Assembly: GCF_042263505.1 (NCBI RefSeq)
Contig: NZ_JBHKFI010000021.1
Location: 12,187-76,186 of the forward strand
DNA: 64,000 bases
Reading direction: 5' to 3'
DNA from: Bacillus_BE sp042263505
GTDB lineage: Bacteria > Bacillota > Bacilli > Bacillales > Cytobacillaceae
How positions within the stretch are numbered: position 1 is the stretch's first letter; every line of letters begins with the position of its first letter. The translations under genes and the position numbers were made by a program. Below, in pieces: positions 51,517 to 60,121 of the stretch. The notes under the pieces are model-generated. The model ran no database searches. It was not told the DNA's origin and was given only the letters and a program-made list of their open reading frames with translations.

Positions 51517-52454
51517 GAAACACAGCAAGGATGATAAATAATATTTGGACTGGTATTTTTTATATGATTGCCACGCTAGTGATCATGCTCCTAGTCTTCA
51601 TGGTATGGAAAATTCTTTCTTTAGGTTGGGGTTTTTGGGATCCGTCTTTTTTAACGGGACTTCCTAGCAACACGAAGTCCGGGGGAGGAATAGGGCCCCA
51701 ATTATTTAATTCTTTTTATTTGCTGATTCTTTCATTGATTCTTTCAGTGCCGTTGGGGCTTGGGGCCGGCATTTTTATGGCAGAGTATGCTAAAAAAGGG
51801 AAAATCCTAAATTTTGTTAGGCTTTGTATTGAGACAATGGCGTCTCTTCCTTCTATTGTTGTGGGATTATTTGGTTTGTTAGTATTTGTGACGTTGGCTA
51901 GATGGGGATATACTTTGATTGGTGGAGCCTTAGTGCTGACCATTTTAAACCTCCCAAATTTAACGAGGGTTTGTGAACTGGCAATTAGTTCTGTGCCTCC
52001 AAGTGTGAAAGAGGCAAGTCTTGCTTTGGGTGCAACAAGGTGGCAAACAATTATAAAAGTATCGATTCCCTCGTCTTTAAAAGAAATTATTACGGGAGTG
52101 ATTTTAACGGCCGGCAGGGTATTTGGCGAAGCAGCTGCTTTAATTTATACAGCGGGTTTGACTACGCCAATCCTGAATTCTTCTGCCAATCTAAATAGTC
52201 CGGTAAATCCTTTTAACATCTTCCGTCCTGCAGAAACACTGGCCGTGCATATTTGGAAGTTGAACTCGGAAGGAATTGTCCCTGATGCACGACTGATTGC
52301 TACTAAATCTGCTGCCGTGTTAATTATCATGGTATTACTATTCAATATTGCTGCAAGGTTAACGGCAGGAATGTTAGATCGTTATTTAAAAGGGACAAAA
52401 ACGGCGAAGAAGCCGAAGAAAAATAAACAATGGAAAGAGAATAATGTAGCTTAA
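51513..52454 (+). CDS. pstA: PstA, phosphate ABC permease
   Basis: A 313-residue partner permease with six helices; EASLALGATRWQTIIKVSIP is the ATPase-contact loop and ETMASLPSIVVGLFGLLVFV the family segment. The Lys-rich tail is cytosolic. ATG 51513, within the pstC stop, is chosen over an earlier in-frame ATG at 51483. No pstB ATPase gene follows, which is unusual since pstB normally comes next. Confidence 0.95.
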   Translation: MRNTARMINNIWTGIFYMIATLVIMLLVFMVWKILSLGWGFWDPSFLTGLPSNTKSGGGIGPQLFNSFYLLILSLILSVPLGLGAGIFMAEYAKKGKILNFVRLCIETMASLPSIVVGLFGLLVFVTLARWGYTLIGGALVLTILNLPNLTRVCELAISSVPPSVKEASLALGATRWQTIIKVSIPSSLKEIITGVILTAGRVFGEAAALIYTAGLTTPILNSSANLNSPVNPFNIFRPAETLAVHIWKLNSEGIVPDARLIATKSAAVLIIMVLLFNIAARLTAGMLDRYLKGTKTAKKPKKNKQWKENNVA

Positions 52455-52948
52455 ATGTCGTGGGTCATTTTTGATTTTCGGCAAGACGGATAAGAAATCG
52501 AATTTTTTCTATATAATGAAAGTGTCTTTTTATTCATTCTTTCTATTATTATATTGCCGTTCATTTACATTTAGCATGTGTAATAGCAGAGCAATGACTT
52601 GATATTGAACAAAAATTCAGTGGTGATAATAGAATATAAGACATTCGGAAGAGAGCTGTAGGATATAGCTCTCTATTTTTCGAAAAAGTTCTTAATTTCA
52701 ATGTTTGGAGAAAGCCCGAGTAAATTCTTGAGCTTTTTAGGTTCTTGTTCGACTAATACTTCATCGTATTTTTACCATTTTGTCAACTGAACTGCCCTTT
52801 TGTCTAATATAAAAATCATCATTGTTTAACGGGAATTTCAACAATGGATAGGTGCCTTTCATATTTTCCTATTAGGAGCTGTCATATTATTTAATGAAAG
52901 GCCTGGAAAAAAAATACAGCTTATTCACTATTCGTTTTTCAATCATTT
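52455..52948. other. Non-coding region after pstA with a terminator
   Basis: No pstB or other gene is found in this 494-bp stretch in either strand. GAGAGCT (52651-52657) and AGCTCTC (52667-52673) form a terminator with following TATTTTTC, about 200 bp downstream of pstA. The rest is AT-rich without recognised features. Confidence 0.6.
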
Positions 52949-53407
52949 TTAATTACTCCATTGTTTTTTTAGTTTCTCCTTTTCAACTCTTAAAAGAAAA
53001 AGGCTATTACCTTTAGAACAACCACTTAATAAGAATTCGGCTTCTCCATGTTCATTTTCCTTCTTAACGACTTCTTTACAAACATCTTTTTCTGTTCCTT
53101 TATCATCTCCCGCAAAATGATCGTTTGAATTATCATAAGTATATTGAATAACCTTTCCATCAAATTGCAAGTCATGGAAAATAGGATCTCCTTCGATTGT
53201 ATAACCTGTAATTCGGATCGTGTCTTCTTTTTTGTTAGATAAGTTTATTAAAAATTGTTTTAATCTCTCTAAATTAACGACTTCATTCTGATATACAATG
53301 TCTCCTCTTTTAATCGCTTCTTGAGAATTGTATGCTTCGTTTTTTGAACAGCCCAATGTATTAATAACAATCAAAAATGTCATAACACCAAATAAAAATA
53401 TCTTCAC
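52949..53407 (-). CDS. DUF4362 lipoprotein
   Basis: A 152-residue predicted lipoprotein: a short signal with TLGC lipobox (Cys20), then the DUF4362 pattern GDIVYQNEVVNLERLKQFL, TIRITGYTIEGDPIFHDLQF and QYTYDNSNDHFAG. Two further Cys (about 109 and 130) could form a disulfide. The family is common in Bacillus and has no known function. It stands alone; minus-strand AGGAGGGGGA precedes the ATG. Confidence 0.85.
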   Translation of the reverse strand: MKIFLFGVMTFLIVINTLGCSKNEAYNSQEAIKRGDIVYQNEVVNLERLKQFLINLSNKKEDTIRITGYTIEGDPIFHDLQFDGKVIQYTYDNSNDHFAGDDKGTEKDVCKEVVKKENEHGEAEFLLSGCSKGNSLFLLRVEKEKLKKQWSN

Positions 53408-53982
53408 TTTTCCCCCTCCTAACTAAATTGAGAGAATCACAAATTGTGGTGATTAATCAAATTCTATTAATTTTAACTTTAAGGCATTTTCGTTGAGCTT
53501 TCTTTTTTACAAAAAATAGATTTCTTCAAGAGCTTTAATGTATAACGGAATATTGGTTAAGTATGGTCTCATTCGCATTGTCACAGAAGGCAAGCAGTCA
53601 TTGCTTGCCTTTTCTGGCTCCTCAAGAAAACCCTTCTTATTTTCTTAGGGATATACTCGATTATAAAATTATTTAGACAAAAGGTTGTGTAATGAAAAAA
53701 TTAAATTTTAAAATAATAATAAAGCCGCAAAGTCGCTTTATTGCGATAATAAAATCAACTATGAATCCTTTAGTCTGCTAATATACTAAAAAATCCATTG
53801 ACATGAAATGATATATTGTGCTAAATTTATATTCGTTGATTCACTTCTCTAATATATTAGCGAAGTAAAGGATTTAAAGGATTACTTTTATTGTAAGATA
53901 ATGAATTTTATTAAAAATAAAGAGCCTATTACATAAAAAGGTTCAAAAAAGGTAAAGAAAACATGAAAGGTGGTTATTGAAA
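53408..53982. other. Intergenic region upstream of the amino acid ABC operon
   Basis: About 570 bp without a gene. AGAAGGCAAGCA (53586 onward) pairs with TGCTTGCCTTTTCT (to about 53615), a good terminator-like hairpin that could be an attenuator or the end of an upstream transcript. A second small stem AATAAAGC/GCTTTATT lies at 53718-53742. I recognise no known riboswitch. Confidence 0.45.
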
Positions 53983-54765
53983 ATGAAACGTTTAACAACA
54001 TTGTTTTTGACGATGGTTGCACTCTTTTCTCTTCTAGTTGGGTGCTCTAGTACATCGTCAAATAAGAAGGATAAAGATGATACATTAGTGATTGGAATTG
54101 ATGATAAATTTGCGCCAATGGGATTCCGCGATGAGAATAATAAGATTGTTGGCTTTGATATCGACTATGCGAAAGCAGCAGCGGAAAAGATGGGCAAAAA
54201 AGTTGAATTTCAGCCAATCGATTGGGAAACAAAAGAATCTGAATTAAGCAGTGGTCGTATCGATTTAATTTGGAATGGATATACCATTACAGATGAACGA
54301 AAGAAAAAGGTTCTTTTTACAAAGCCATATTTGAAAAATGCACAGGTGGTTGTGACTTTAGCAAATTCCAAAATGAATAAGCTTGATGATTTAAAAGGGA
54401 AGGTAGTAGGGCTTCAATCTCTTTCTTCAGCAGCAGATGCCTTGAATGCTAGTCCTATTAAATCACAGCTTAAAGAAGTGACTGAATTTACGGATAATGT
54501 TCTTGCCTTAAATGATTTAAAATCAGGTCGCTTAGATGCGGTTGTCATTGATGAGGTTGTCATCAACTATTATATGACGAAAGAACACGACGCCTTTAAG
54601 GTGCTTGATAAATCTCTTGCCCCTGAAGAATATGGAATTGGTGCGAAAAAGGGAAATGAACAATTGCGTGATGATCTTCAAAAAGCATTAGATGAAATGA
54701 ACGAAGATGGAACTGCTGCTGACATTTCGAAAAAATGGTTTGGTGAAGATAAAGTTTTAAAATAA
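53983..54765 (+). CDS. Polar amino acid ABC transporter, substrate-binding lipoprotein
   Basis: A 260-residue family 3 solute-binding protein: signal with lipobox LLVGC, then IGIDDKFAPMGFRDENNKIVG, GFDIDYAKAAAEKMG and GRIDLIWNGYTITDERKKKV. These are marks of polar amino acid (glutamine, arginine, cystine) binders; the exact substrate is unclear. ATG 53983 is favoured as AAAGGTGG ends 9 bp before; TTG 53977 is too close. It heads a three-gene importer with permease and ATPase. Confidence 0.92.
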   Translation: MKRLTTLFLTMVALFSLLVGCSSTSSNKKDKDDTLVIGIDDKFAPMGFRDENNKIVGFDIDYAKAAAEKMGKKVEFQPIDWETKESELSSGRIDLIWNGYTITDERKKKVLFTKPYLKNAQVVVTLANSKMNKLDDLKGKVVGLQSLSSAADALNASPIKSQLKEVTEFTDNVLALNDLKSGRLDAVVIDEVVINYYMTKEHDAFKVLDKSLAPEEYGIGAKKGNEQLRDDLQKALDEMNEDGTAADISKKWFGEDKVLK

Positions 54766-54785
54766 TAGAGAAAAAATGATTCGGC

Positions 54786-54823
54786 AAAGCAGGATTTCCA
54801 TTGGAGAAACCCTGTTTTGTTTT
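54786..54823 (+). terminator. Terminator-like hairpin after the binding-protein gene
   Basis: CAGG-A-TTTC (54790-54798) pairs with GAAA-C-CCTG (54806-54814) with one mismatch, extended by A-T pairs and followed by TTTTGTTTT. It probably reduces permease/ATPase expression relative to the binding protein. Confidence 0.65.
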
Positions 54824-54834
54824 ATCCCACCTTA

Positions 54835-54963
54835 ACGGGCAGTAAGACCCCCACCTCAAGATTCTGCGTATGCAAAGAAGATTGGTGGGGGATCAACTGC
54901 CCGTAAAGGTCCGATTGGTTCAACTAACCATCAGTGGGGGATGAAGAAAACCCCCACTGATGG
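54835..54963 (+). repeat. Structured double-hairpin element within the ABC operon
   Basis: Hairpin 1: ACGGGCAGT (54835-54843) and CCCCCACC (54848-54855) pair with GGTGGGGG (54884-54891) and ACTGCCCGT (54896-54904). Hairpin 2: CCATCAGTGGGGG (54928-54940) pairs exactly with CCCCCACTGATGG (54951-54963), 14 bp ahead of the permease Shine-Dalgarno. GC-rich arms in AT-rich DNA, with similar G5/C5 cores in both hairpins, suggest a mobile or repeated RNA-forming element rather than an ordinary leader. Whether it regulates the permease is unknown. Confidence 0.75.
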
Positions 54964-54991
54964 AAGTTTCACTTTATGGAGGAAATCCAAT

Positions 54992-55651
54992 ATGTCTGTT
55001 GAGTACATTCTTTCAATTCTTAAGCCCATGCTAGAAGGGGCACAAGCCACGGTGCTCTTGTTTATTATCGCAATTATCCTATCGCTCCCTCTTGGCTTCC
55101 TTTTAACCCTAGCGATTAGAAGCAATATTAAGCCAGTCTCCTGGCTTGCGTATGCCTATATTTATGTCATGCGTGGAACACCCTTATTATTACAGCTCTT
55201 ATTTATTTGCTTTGGACTGCCAATGATTCCGGTGATTGGGGAGTATATGGTCCTTGATCGTTTTGTTGCAGCAGCATTAGGCTTTGTTTTGAATTATGCC
55301 GCCTATTTTGCTGAAATTTTCCGCGGCGGACTTCTGGCTATCGACAAAGGACAATATGAGGCATCGCAAGTATTGGGCTTGAATAAATGGCAAACGACAA
55401 CGCGTATCATTCTACCGCAAATGTTTCGTATTGCTTTACCAGCGGTTGCTAATGAATCTGTCACATTGGTGAAAGATACGGCATTGCTTTATGCTGTGGC
55501 GGTTCCAGAATTATTGCACTTTGCGCAAACGGCTGTAAACCGAGACTTTACGATTGTTCCATTTTTCCTTACGGGTCTGATTTACTTATTGATGACTTTA
55601 ATCTTAACGACCCTATTTAGATGGATTGAACGCCGGTTAAAATTTGAATAA
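54992..55651 (+). CDS. Polar amino acid ABC transporter, permease
   Basis: A 219-residue HisM/GlnP-type permease with five helices; YIYVMRGTPLLLQLLFICFG and EASQVLGLNKWQTTTRIILPQ (ATPase-contact loop) are typical. ATG 54992 is chosen because TATGGAGG lies about 9 bp upstream; an ATG at 54941 falls in the loop of a hairpin. As the only permease gene, it probably works as a homodimer with the ATPase encoded next. Confidence 0.93.
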   Translation: MSVEYILSILKPMLEGAQATVLLFIIAIILSLPLGFLLTLAIRSNIKPVSWLAYAYIYVMRGTPLLLQLLFICFGLPMIPVIGEYMVLDRFVAAALGFVLNYAAYFAEIFRGGLLAIDKGQYEASQVLGLNKWQTTTRIILPQMFRIALPAVANESVTLVKDTALLYAVAVPELLHFAQTAVNRDFTIVPFFLTGLIYLLMTLILTTLFRWIERRLKFE

Positions 55652-55666
55652 AAAGGAGTTCAGGAT

Positions 55667-56413
55667 ATGGCAATTATGGAAATATCCAACCTTAAAAAGT
55701 CTTACGATCAGATAGAAGTATTAAAACAAATAACGTTTGATGTGAATAAAAATGATGTTGTTGCTGTGATTGGTCCTTCTGGATCAGGGAAAAGCACGAT
55801 GCTGCGGAGTCTTGTTCATCTTGAGGAAATAGACGGAGGGACGATTCGAGTCTGTGGAGAAAATCTGGTGAAGGATGGTGCTTATTCCAAACCGCAAAAG
55901 ATTAAGGAAATCACAGCAAAAATGGGGATGGTTTTTCAGCATTTTAATCTTTTTCCTCATCTGACGGTCCAAGAAAATTTAGAGCTCGCCCCGAAATTGG
56001 TGAAAAAAGAGTCGGCTGCTGACATTCGGAAAAGAAGTACAGAGCTTCTTGAGAAAATTGGGCTTGCAAATCGGGTAAAGGCATTCCCAGGTAAGCTTTC
56101 GGGGGGGCAAAAACAGCGGGTTGCGATTGCACGGGCTTTAATGATGAATCCTGAAATCTTGCTGTTTGATGAGCCTACCTCTGCTCTGGACCCTGAGTTA
56201 ACTAGAGAAGTCCTCCAGGTGATGAAGGATCTTGCGGAAGAAGATATGACAATGATTGTTGTGACGCATGAGATGGGATTTGCAAGAGAGGTGGCAAACC
56301 GCGTGATTTTTATGGATAACGGGGAGATTGTAGAATCCGGTCATCCGACAGAGCTATTTACGAATCCAAAGTTTGACCGCACGAAAGCATTTTTGAATCA
56401 AAATCAATTTTAA
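55667..56413 (+). CDS. Polar amino acid ABC transporter, ATPase
   Basis: A 248-residue GlnQ-type ATPase: Walker A GPSGSGKST (about 35-43), Q-loop VFQHFNLFPH, signature LSGGQKQR, Walker B EILLFDEPTSALD and H-loop VVTHEMGFAREVA. AAAAGGAG precedes the start. It energises the permease encoded 15 bp upstream and ends the operon. Confidence 0.95.
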   Translation: MAIMEISNLKKSYDQIEVLKQITFDVNKNDVVAVIGPSGSGKSTMLRSLVHLEEIDGGTIRVCGENLVKDGAYSKPQKIKEITAKMGMVFQHFNLFPHLTVQENLELAPKLVKKESAADIRKRSTELLEKIGLANRVKAFPGKLSGGQKQRVAIARALMMNPEILLFDEPTSALDPELTREVLQVMKDLAEEDMTMIVVTHEMGFAREVANRVIFMDNGEIVESGHPTELFTNPKFDRTKAFLNQNQF

Positions 56414-56416
56414 GTT

Positions 56417-56453
56417 AAAAAGAACTGTAGACTGCAATACTACAGTTCTTTTT
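56417..56453 (+). terminator. Terminator of the amino acid ABC operon
   Basis: AAAAAGAACTGTAG (56417-56430) pairs with CTACAGTTCTTTTT (56440-56453), a perfect 14-bp stem with T tract. Confidence 0.92.
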
Positions 56454-56511
56454 AATGGTTTTTTTTGTAAACTTTTTTGCTAATGGAATTGATTTGTTAG
56501 GGGGATGATTT

Positions 56512-57190
56512 GGACAGCTCTGGTTGAATGGAAAGGAATTTGTGACGAAATCCAGAGTCTGCCCATTCGGAAAGTTTTGATAGATTCTGAGTCAACCGAG
56601 TCCAAAAGTAGGTCACTAATGGACAGCTTGGCCGGAATTTGAGTGAAATGAGTCCAAAAGCGGGTTACTAATGGACAGCAAAGCTGGAATTTGAGTGAAA
56701 TGAGTCCAAAAGTCGGCCACTAATGGACAGCAAAGCCGGAATTTGAGTCAACTGAGTCCGAAAGCGGGTCACTAATGGACAGCAAAGCCGGATTCTGAGT
56801 CAACCGAGTCCAAAATCAGGTCACTAATGGACAGCAAGGCCGGAATTTGAGACAAATGAGTCCAAAAGTCGGTCACTAATGGACAGCAAAGCCGGATTCT
56901 GATTCAACCGAGTCCAAAATCAGGTCACTAATGGACAGCAAGGCCGGATTTTGAGTCAAATGAGTCCAAAAGCCGGTCGCTAATGGACAGCAAAACCGGA
57001 TTTTTGTCAACCAAGTCCAAAAGCCGGTCACTAATGGACAGCAAAACCGGATTTTGATTCAACCGAGTCCAAAAACCGGTCACTAATGGACAGCATGACC
57101 GGATTCTGAAACAACCGAGTCCAAAACTAGGCCCGATTCGGACAGCTTGAACTAAATCCAAAAGCAATCGAGTTCAAAACAATAGCCTTT
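56512..57190. repeat. Tandem repeat array, 52-bp period, about 11-12 units
   Basis: GGACAGC recurs at 56512, 56621, 56673, 56725, 56777, 56829, 56881, 56933, 56985, 57036, 57088 and 57140, so the period is 52 bp (one unit 51). Each unit has GGACAGCAAAGCCGGA, TTTGAGTCAA or TTCTGAGTCAA, GAGTCCAAAA and a (C/G)GGTCACTAAT end. Copies vary at a few sites; edge units are more degenerate. Since 52 is not a multiple of three and stops occur, it is non-coding. GTCC/GGAC and GACT/AGTC give each unit short self-complementary parts. It fills the space between the ABC operon and the DUF3231 gene. Confidence 0.93.
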
Positions 57191-57263
57191 AGGTGTGAGA
57201 ACATAATGAATTTTTTTAGAAAAAACAACAATCTTTGCGAGACCAGCGTTTTTCAATGTATCC

Positions 57264-58271
57264 TTAACAGTCTGAATGAAAATTCTTTTGATCTAATGGC
57301 TGAGGGGGTTGTTCCATCCAGCCACGATTGATCATAATTTTTAATCCTTCATCACTATAATTTGTGATTTCTGCAAGAAGCATTGTATATTGTACAACTA
57401 AATCCTTTCTCATCGTATTCGATATGGTATAGGACGTTAAATAAAATCCAATCATGGTTGTCGTAGTCATGAGAAACATGATAAGTCGGTCTGAAAAAGG
57501 AGAGATGGCGGAATCGGTGACCTCGTTGCTAACGGGAATAATTCCTAAGTGATTCTCTTTTACGAGGATTTTATTTAGTGCATGGATTTGTTTTTCCGCT
57601 AGCCTTTTCCCCTTTACTAAGTAATTCTTTATTTCCGTATCCTTCATGACTTGAATGAGGCCCATGAGAAGTACTAGCCCAATATAATTTCTTTCGATTG
57701 TATAAAAAATCTCCCCTAATTCCGCTGTATTTAACGGCCTTTTTTCACCGAACCAAGAGCCTAGCAGAGTTTGCTGTTCTTGAATAAATTCGACTTCTTT
57801 CGGGTAGGCAATTTTAGGAGGACGATCATATATGCCTTTAGAAAGCATAAGGTTTAACGATTTTTTATATAGAGAGGTGGCTTTTTGCAAGCACTCCTCA
57901 AATAGTTTAACAACATCTGTTCTCGCAACCTTTGTAAGAATGCGGGCATAATTTGGAACCGTTATTTGTCCACTGCGATATATAAAACTCAAAGCAAACA
58001 AGTTCGTATACAATGGGGGAGCCGTTAAATCGACATCCTTATCTGAAAAGCCCTTCGGTATAGGGAACTTCTCTTCTGCAAAAATCTCTTCTATTTTATT
58101 ATTGATGGATTGCTGGAGGGATAAAGCTTCTTCAACAATTGGTTTAATTTCTGCATCCTTTAGAAATTCAAGAAAATGTTGAAAAAAACAGTTGCTCGCA
58201 CTGTTTTGAATATAGGTTGTCCACAGTGCGGTAATCTCTGGAGTTGTTAGCTGGATGGAATGCTCTTCCAT
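57264..58271 (-). CDS. DUF3231 family protein
   Basis: A 335-residue helical protein with two related halves (about 10-165 and 180-325), each starting with a TTPEITALWTTYIQN- or PLNTAELGEIFYTIERN-like segment. This duplication is typical of DUF3231 proteins of Bacillus, which look ferritin-like in predicted helix layout; no function is known. A hydrophobic stretch (RLIMFLMTTTTMIGFYLTSY, about 266-285) could be a buried helix. Minus-strand GGGAGGTAA precedes the ATG. Confidence 0.83.
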   Translation of the reverse strand: MEEHSIQLTTPEITALWTTYIQNSASNCFFQHFLEFLKDAEIKPIVEEALSLQQSINNKIEEIFAEEKFPIPKGFSDKDVDLTAPPLYTNLFALSFIYRSGQITVPNYARILTKVARTDVVKLFEECLQKATSLYKKSLNLMLSKGIYDRPPKIAYPKEVEFIQEQQTLLGSWFGEKRPLNTAELGEIFYTIERNYIGLVLLMGLIQVMKDTEIKNYLVKGKRLAEKQIHALNKILVKENHLGIIPVSNEVTDSAISPFSDRLIMFLMTTTTMIGFYLTSYTISNTMRKDLVVQYTMLLAEITNYSDEGLKIMINRGWMEQPPQPLDQKNFHSDC

Positions 58272-58476
58272 GAGTTACCTCCCATAGTAAGTTTATGATA
58301 ATAGCTTGTGTTGGTTTCGATGGTTTATACTAAAAATCTCCAATTAGCAGCTTTTTCACATATAATAAAATCAGATAAATCCGTTGTGAATTTTCATAAA
58401 TTTCTGTCATAATAAATGTAATTGTCTACATAAATATTTGTTTATGAGAATAACGGATGTAATGGAGGTGTTAGAG

Positions 58477-58530
58477 ATGAGGCTCTATCTTGATCTTTTC
58501 GAAAATGACCAACCAGCGTTTCATTCCTAA
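58477..58530 (+). CDS. Possible 17-residue leader peptide upstream of the EamA gene
   Basis: A short frame (MRLYLDLFENDQPAFHS) has a good ribosome site, TGGAGG, 9 bp upstream. Directly after it AGATGAGG pairs with CCTCGTCT (one G-T pair), then a second AGGAGG with a two-codon frame, before the EamA gene. The layout resembles translational attenuation, but no known case matches; it is tentative. The rest of 58272-58622 shows no gene. Confidence 0.35.
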   Translation: MRLYLDLFENDQPAFHS

Positions 58531-58622
58531 GATGAGGGATGAATCGTTTTGAACTATCATGCCTCGTCTAAGGAGGAAAATGGATTAAAAATTTCCTTAT
58601 AAAAGATGGAGGTTATCATTTA

Positions 58623-59522
58623 ATGAAACAGAATTTATTAGGTGCGATCTATTTATCCTTAGCCGCCAGTATGTGGGGCGGTATGTATGTGATTAGCAAA
58701 TATGTACTTGATTTTGTTCCGCCATTAACTCTTGTTTGGCTGCGCTATATTATTGCCTTTGTTGTTTTATTCGCGATTTTAAAGTGGCTAGAGCGGAAGA
58801 ATGAGAACCGAGCGCCCATTCAAAAACGCGATTGGTTTCTTCTTGTATGGATTGGCTTTATTGGATACTTTGCATCCATTGCTCTGCAGTTTATCGGAAC
58901 GAAATTATCCGATGCCCATACAGGGTCGTTAATTACTTCAGCGACTCCCGCTTTTATTGTCTTCTTTGCGCGTTTTCTATTAAAGGAGAAGCTAACTCTT
59001 CGAAAGATATGCTCTGTCACACTTGCTACAATCGGCGTGATGACGGTCATTGGTTGGAATATTAATGTAGGAACTTATTTTTGGGGGAGTATCATTTTAG
59101 TTGGCGCAGCTGTGACCTGGGCTCTATTATCTGTTTATGTAAAAATAGCCTCAGAGCGTTTCTCTTCTCTAACAATTACGACCTATGCTGTGTTGTTTGC
59201 GCTCATTTTTACAACGCCTTTTATGCTTTGGGAGCTTCAATCGAAAGATATTACTTATGAAAGCAGCTATGTTATATTGGGTGTTTTATATCTTGGAATT
59301 GTTTCCACTGCTGCTGCCTTTTTTCTCTGGAATAAGGGGCTTGAACTAATGGATGCTGGAATAGGTTCTCTATTTTTCTTTTTTCAGCCGCTTGTGGGTT
59401 CTTTCTTAGGCTGGCTGCTCTTGCATGAAAAATTAACGTTTCATTTTTTTATTGGTGGAGCCTTGATTTTAGCTGGTGTATTGATCGTGACTTTGCCAAC
59501 AAAATCTGTTGAAAACGAATAA
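58623..59522 (+). CDS. EamA/DMT-family transporter
   Basis: A 299-residue membrane protein with ten helices in two EamA repeats (about 8-145 and 155-292). Family segments are AASMWGGMYVISKYVLDFVP, TSATPAFIVFFARFLLKEKL and FFFFQPLVGSFLGWLLLHEK. DMT exporters move amino acids, nucleobases or drugs; the substrate here is unknown. AGATGGAGG lies before the start. Confidence 0.92.
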   Translation: MKQNLLGAIYLSLAASMWGGMYVISKYVLDFVPPLTLVWLRYIIAFVVLFAILKWLERKNENRAPIQKRDWFLLVWIGFIGYFASIALQFIGTKLSDAHTGSLITSATPAFIVFFARFLLKEKLTLRKICSVTLATIGVMTVIGWNINVGTYFWGSIILVGAAVTWALLSVYVKIASERFSSLTITTYAVLFALIFTTPFMLWELQSKDITYESSYVILGVLYLGIVSTAAAFFLWNKGLELMDAGIGSLFFFFQPLVGSFLGWLLLHEKLTFHFFIGGALILAGVLIVTLPTKSVENE

Positions 59523-59530
59523 TAGATATA

Positions 59531-59570
59531 GGGTGCCTCGTTATTATAAAGGGGCGCCCTTGGTTTGTTT
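59531..59570 (+). terminator. Terminator after the EamA gene
   Basis: GGGTGCCTC (59531-59539) pairs with GGGGCGCCC (59551-59559) with two G-T pairs, followed by TTGGTTTGTTT. Confidence 0.75.
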
Positions 59571-59646
59571 ATATCTGATGCCATAGCTAAGTCATATGTT
59601 AAAATAATTTTTTTGAAAAATGTTTCACTATGGGAGTGTGAATGCA

Positions 59647-59955
59647 TTGAAAAAATGGTGGACCCTTTGGATCATAAGTATTCCGGTGTTTCTAATCACG
59701 TTTATGAATTCTTTTTTTATCACAAGTAAAGTTACTTCTTTAGCACAGTCAGAATGTAAGCGTCTGTTTATTTTTACTCCAAAAGATGTTCAATATTGCA
59801 GTGAGATTTATCCGATTGATCTATTTCTGATTTCTTTAAAGACTAAACCTCTCTCTTACATTTGTATTCTTTCAGGTATTTATCTTGTTGGATTTATTAT
59901 TTATTTCTTATTGTCGAGATACAAGCTGAAACGAAAGGACTCACATTCTTCATAG
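59647..59955 (+). CDS. Small two-helix membrane protein of unknown function
   Basis: I do not recognise this roughly 102-residue protein. It has an N-terminal helix (WTLWIISIPVFLITFMNSFF), an outside loop with two Cys (about 36 and 50) and a C-terminal helix (YICILSGIYLVGFIIYFLLS) followed by a Lys/Arg-rich tail, so both ends are probably cytosolic. The start is uncertain: TTG 59647 and GTG 59638 are both near GGGAGTG. It stands alone between the EamA exporter and the cobyrinate synthase. Confidence 0.6.
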   Translation: MKKWWTLWIISIPVFLITFMNSFFITSKVTSLAQSECKRLFIFTPKDVQYCSEIYPIDLFLISLKTKPLSYICILSGIYLVGFIIYFLLSRYKLKRKDSHSS

Positions 59956-60121
59956 TTATGCTAGAGTTTCATTATTTAATATAATTGGATTAGCTGGTGG
60001 TTTTGAAAAAATAATGATCTATTGAAATACATAGAGTACCATTGTCTTATTTAATAAACATGTTTCATAGGCAGGAGCTATTATGGTATATGGGAATGCT
60101 GTATATAATGGAGGTTTGTGT

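Noticed and set aside
53408..53982. Riboswitch upstream of the amino acid ABC operon
   Set aside because: Only simple hairpins were seen; no SAM, lysine, glycine or T-box core could be recognised by eye.
54941..54991. Upstream start for the amino acid permease
   Set aside because: The ATG lies in the loop of hairpin 2, whereas ATG 54992 has a good ribosome site and family-like N-terminus.
56928..57167. Minus-strand open frame in the tandem repeats with repeated LLSISDRLLD segments
   Set aside because: The 52-bp period changes frame in each unit, so the apparent peptide repeat is by chance and there is no start signal.
56512..57190. CRISPR array
   Set aside because: Whole 52-bp units are similar, with no alternation of identical repeats and unique spacers, and no cas genes are nearby.
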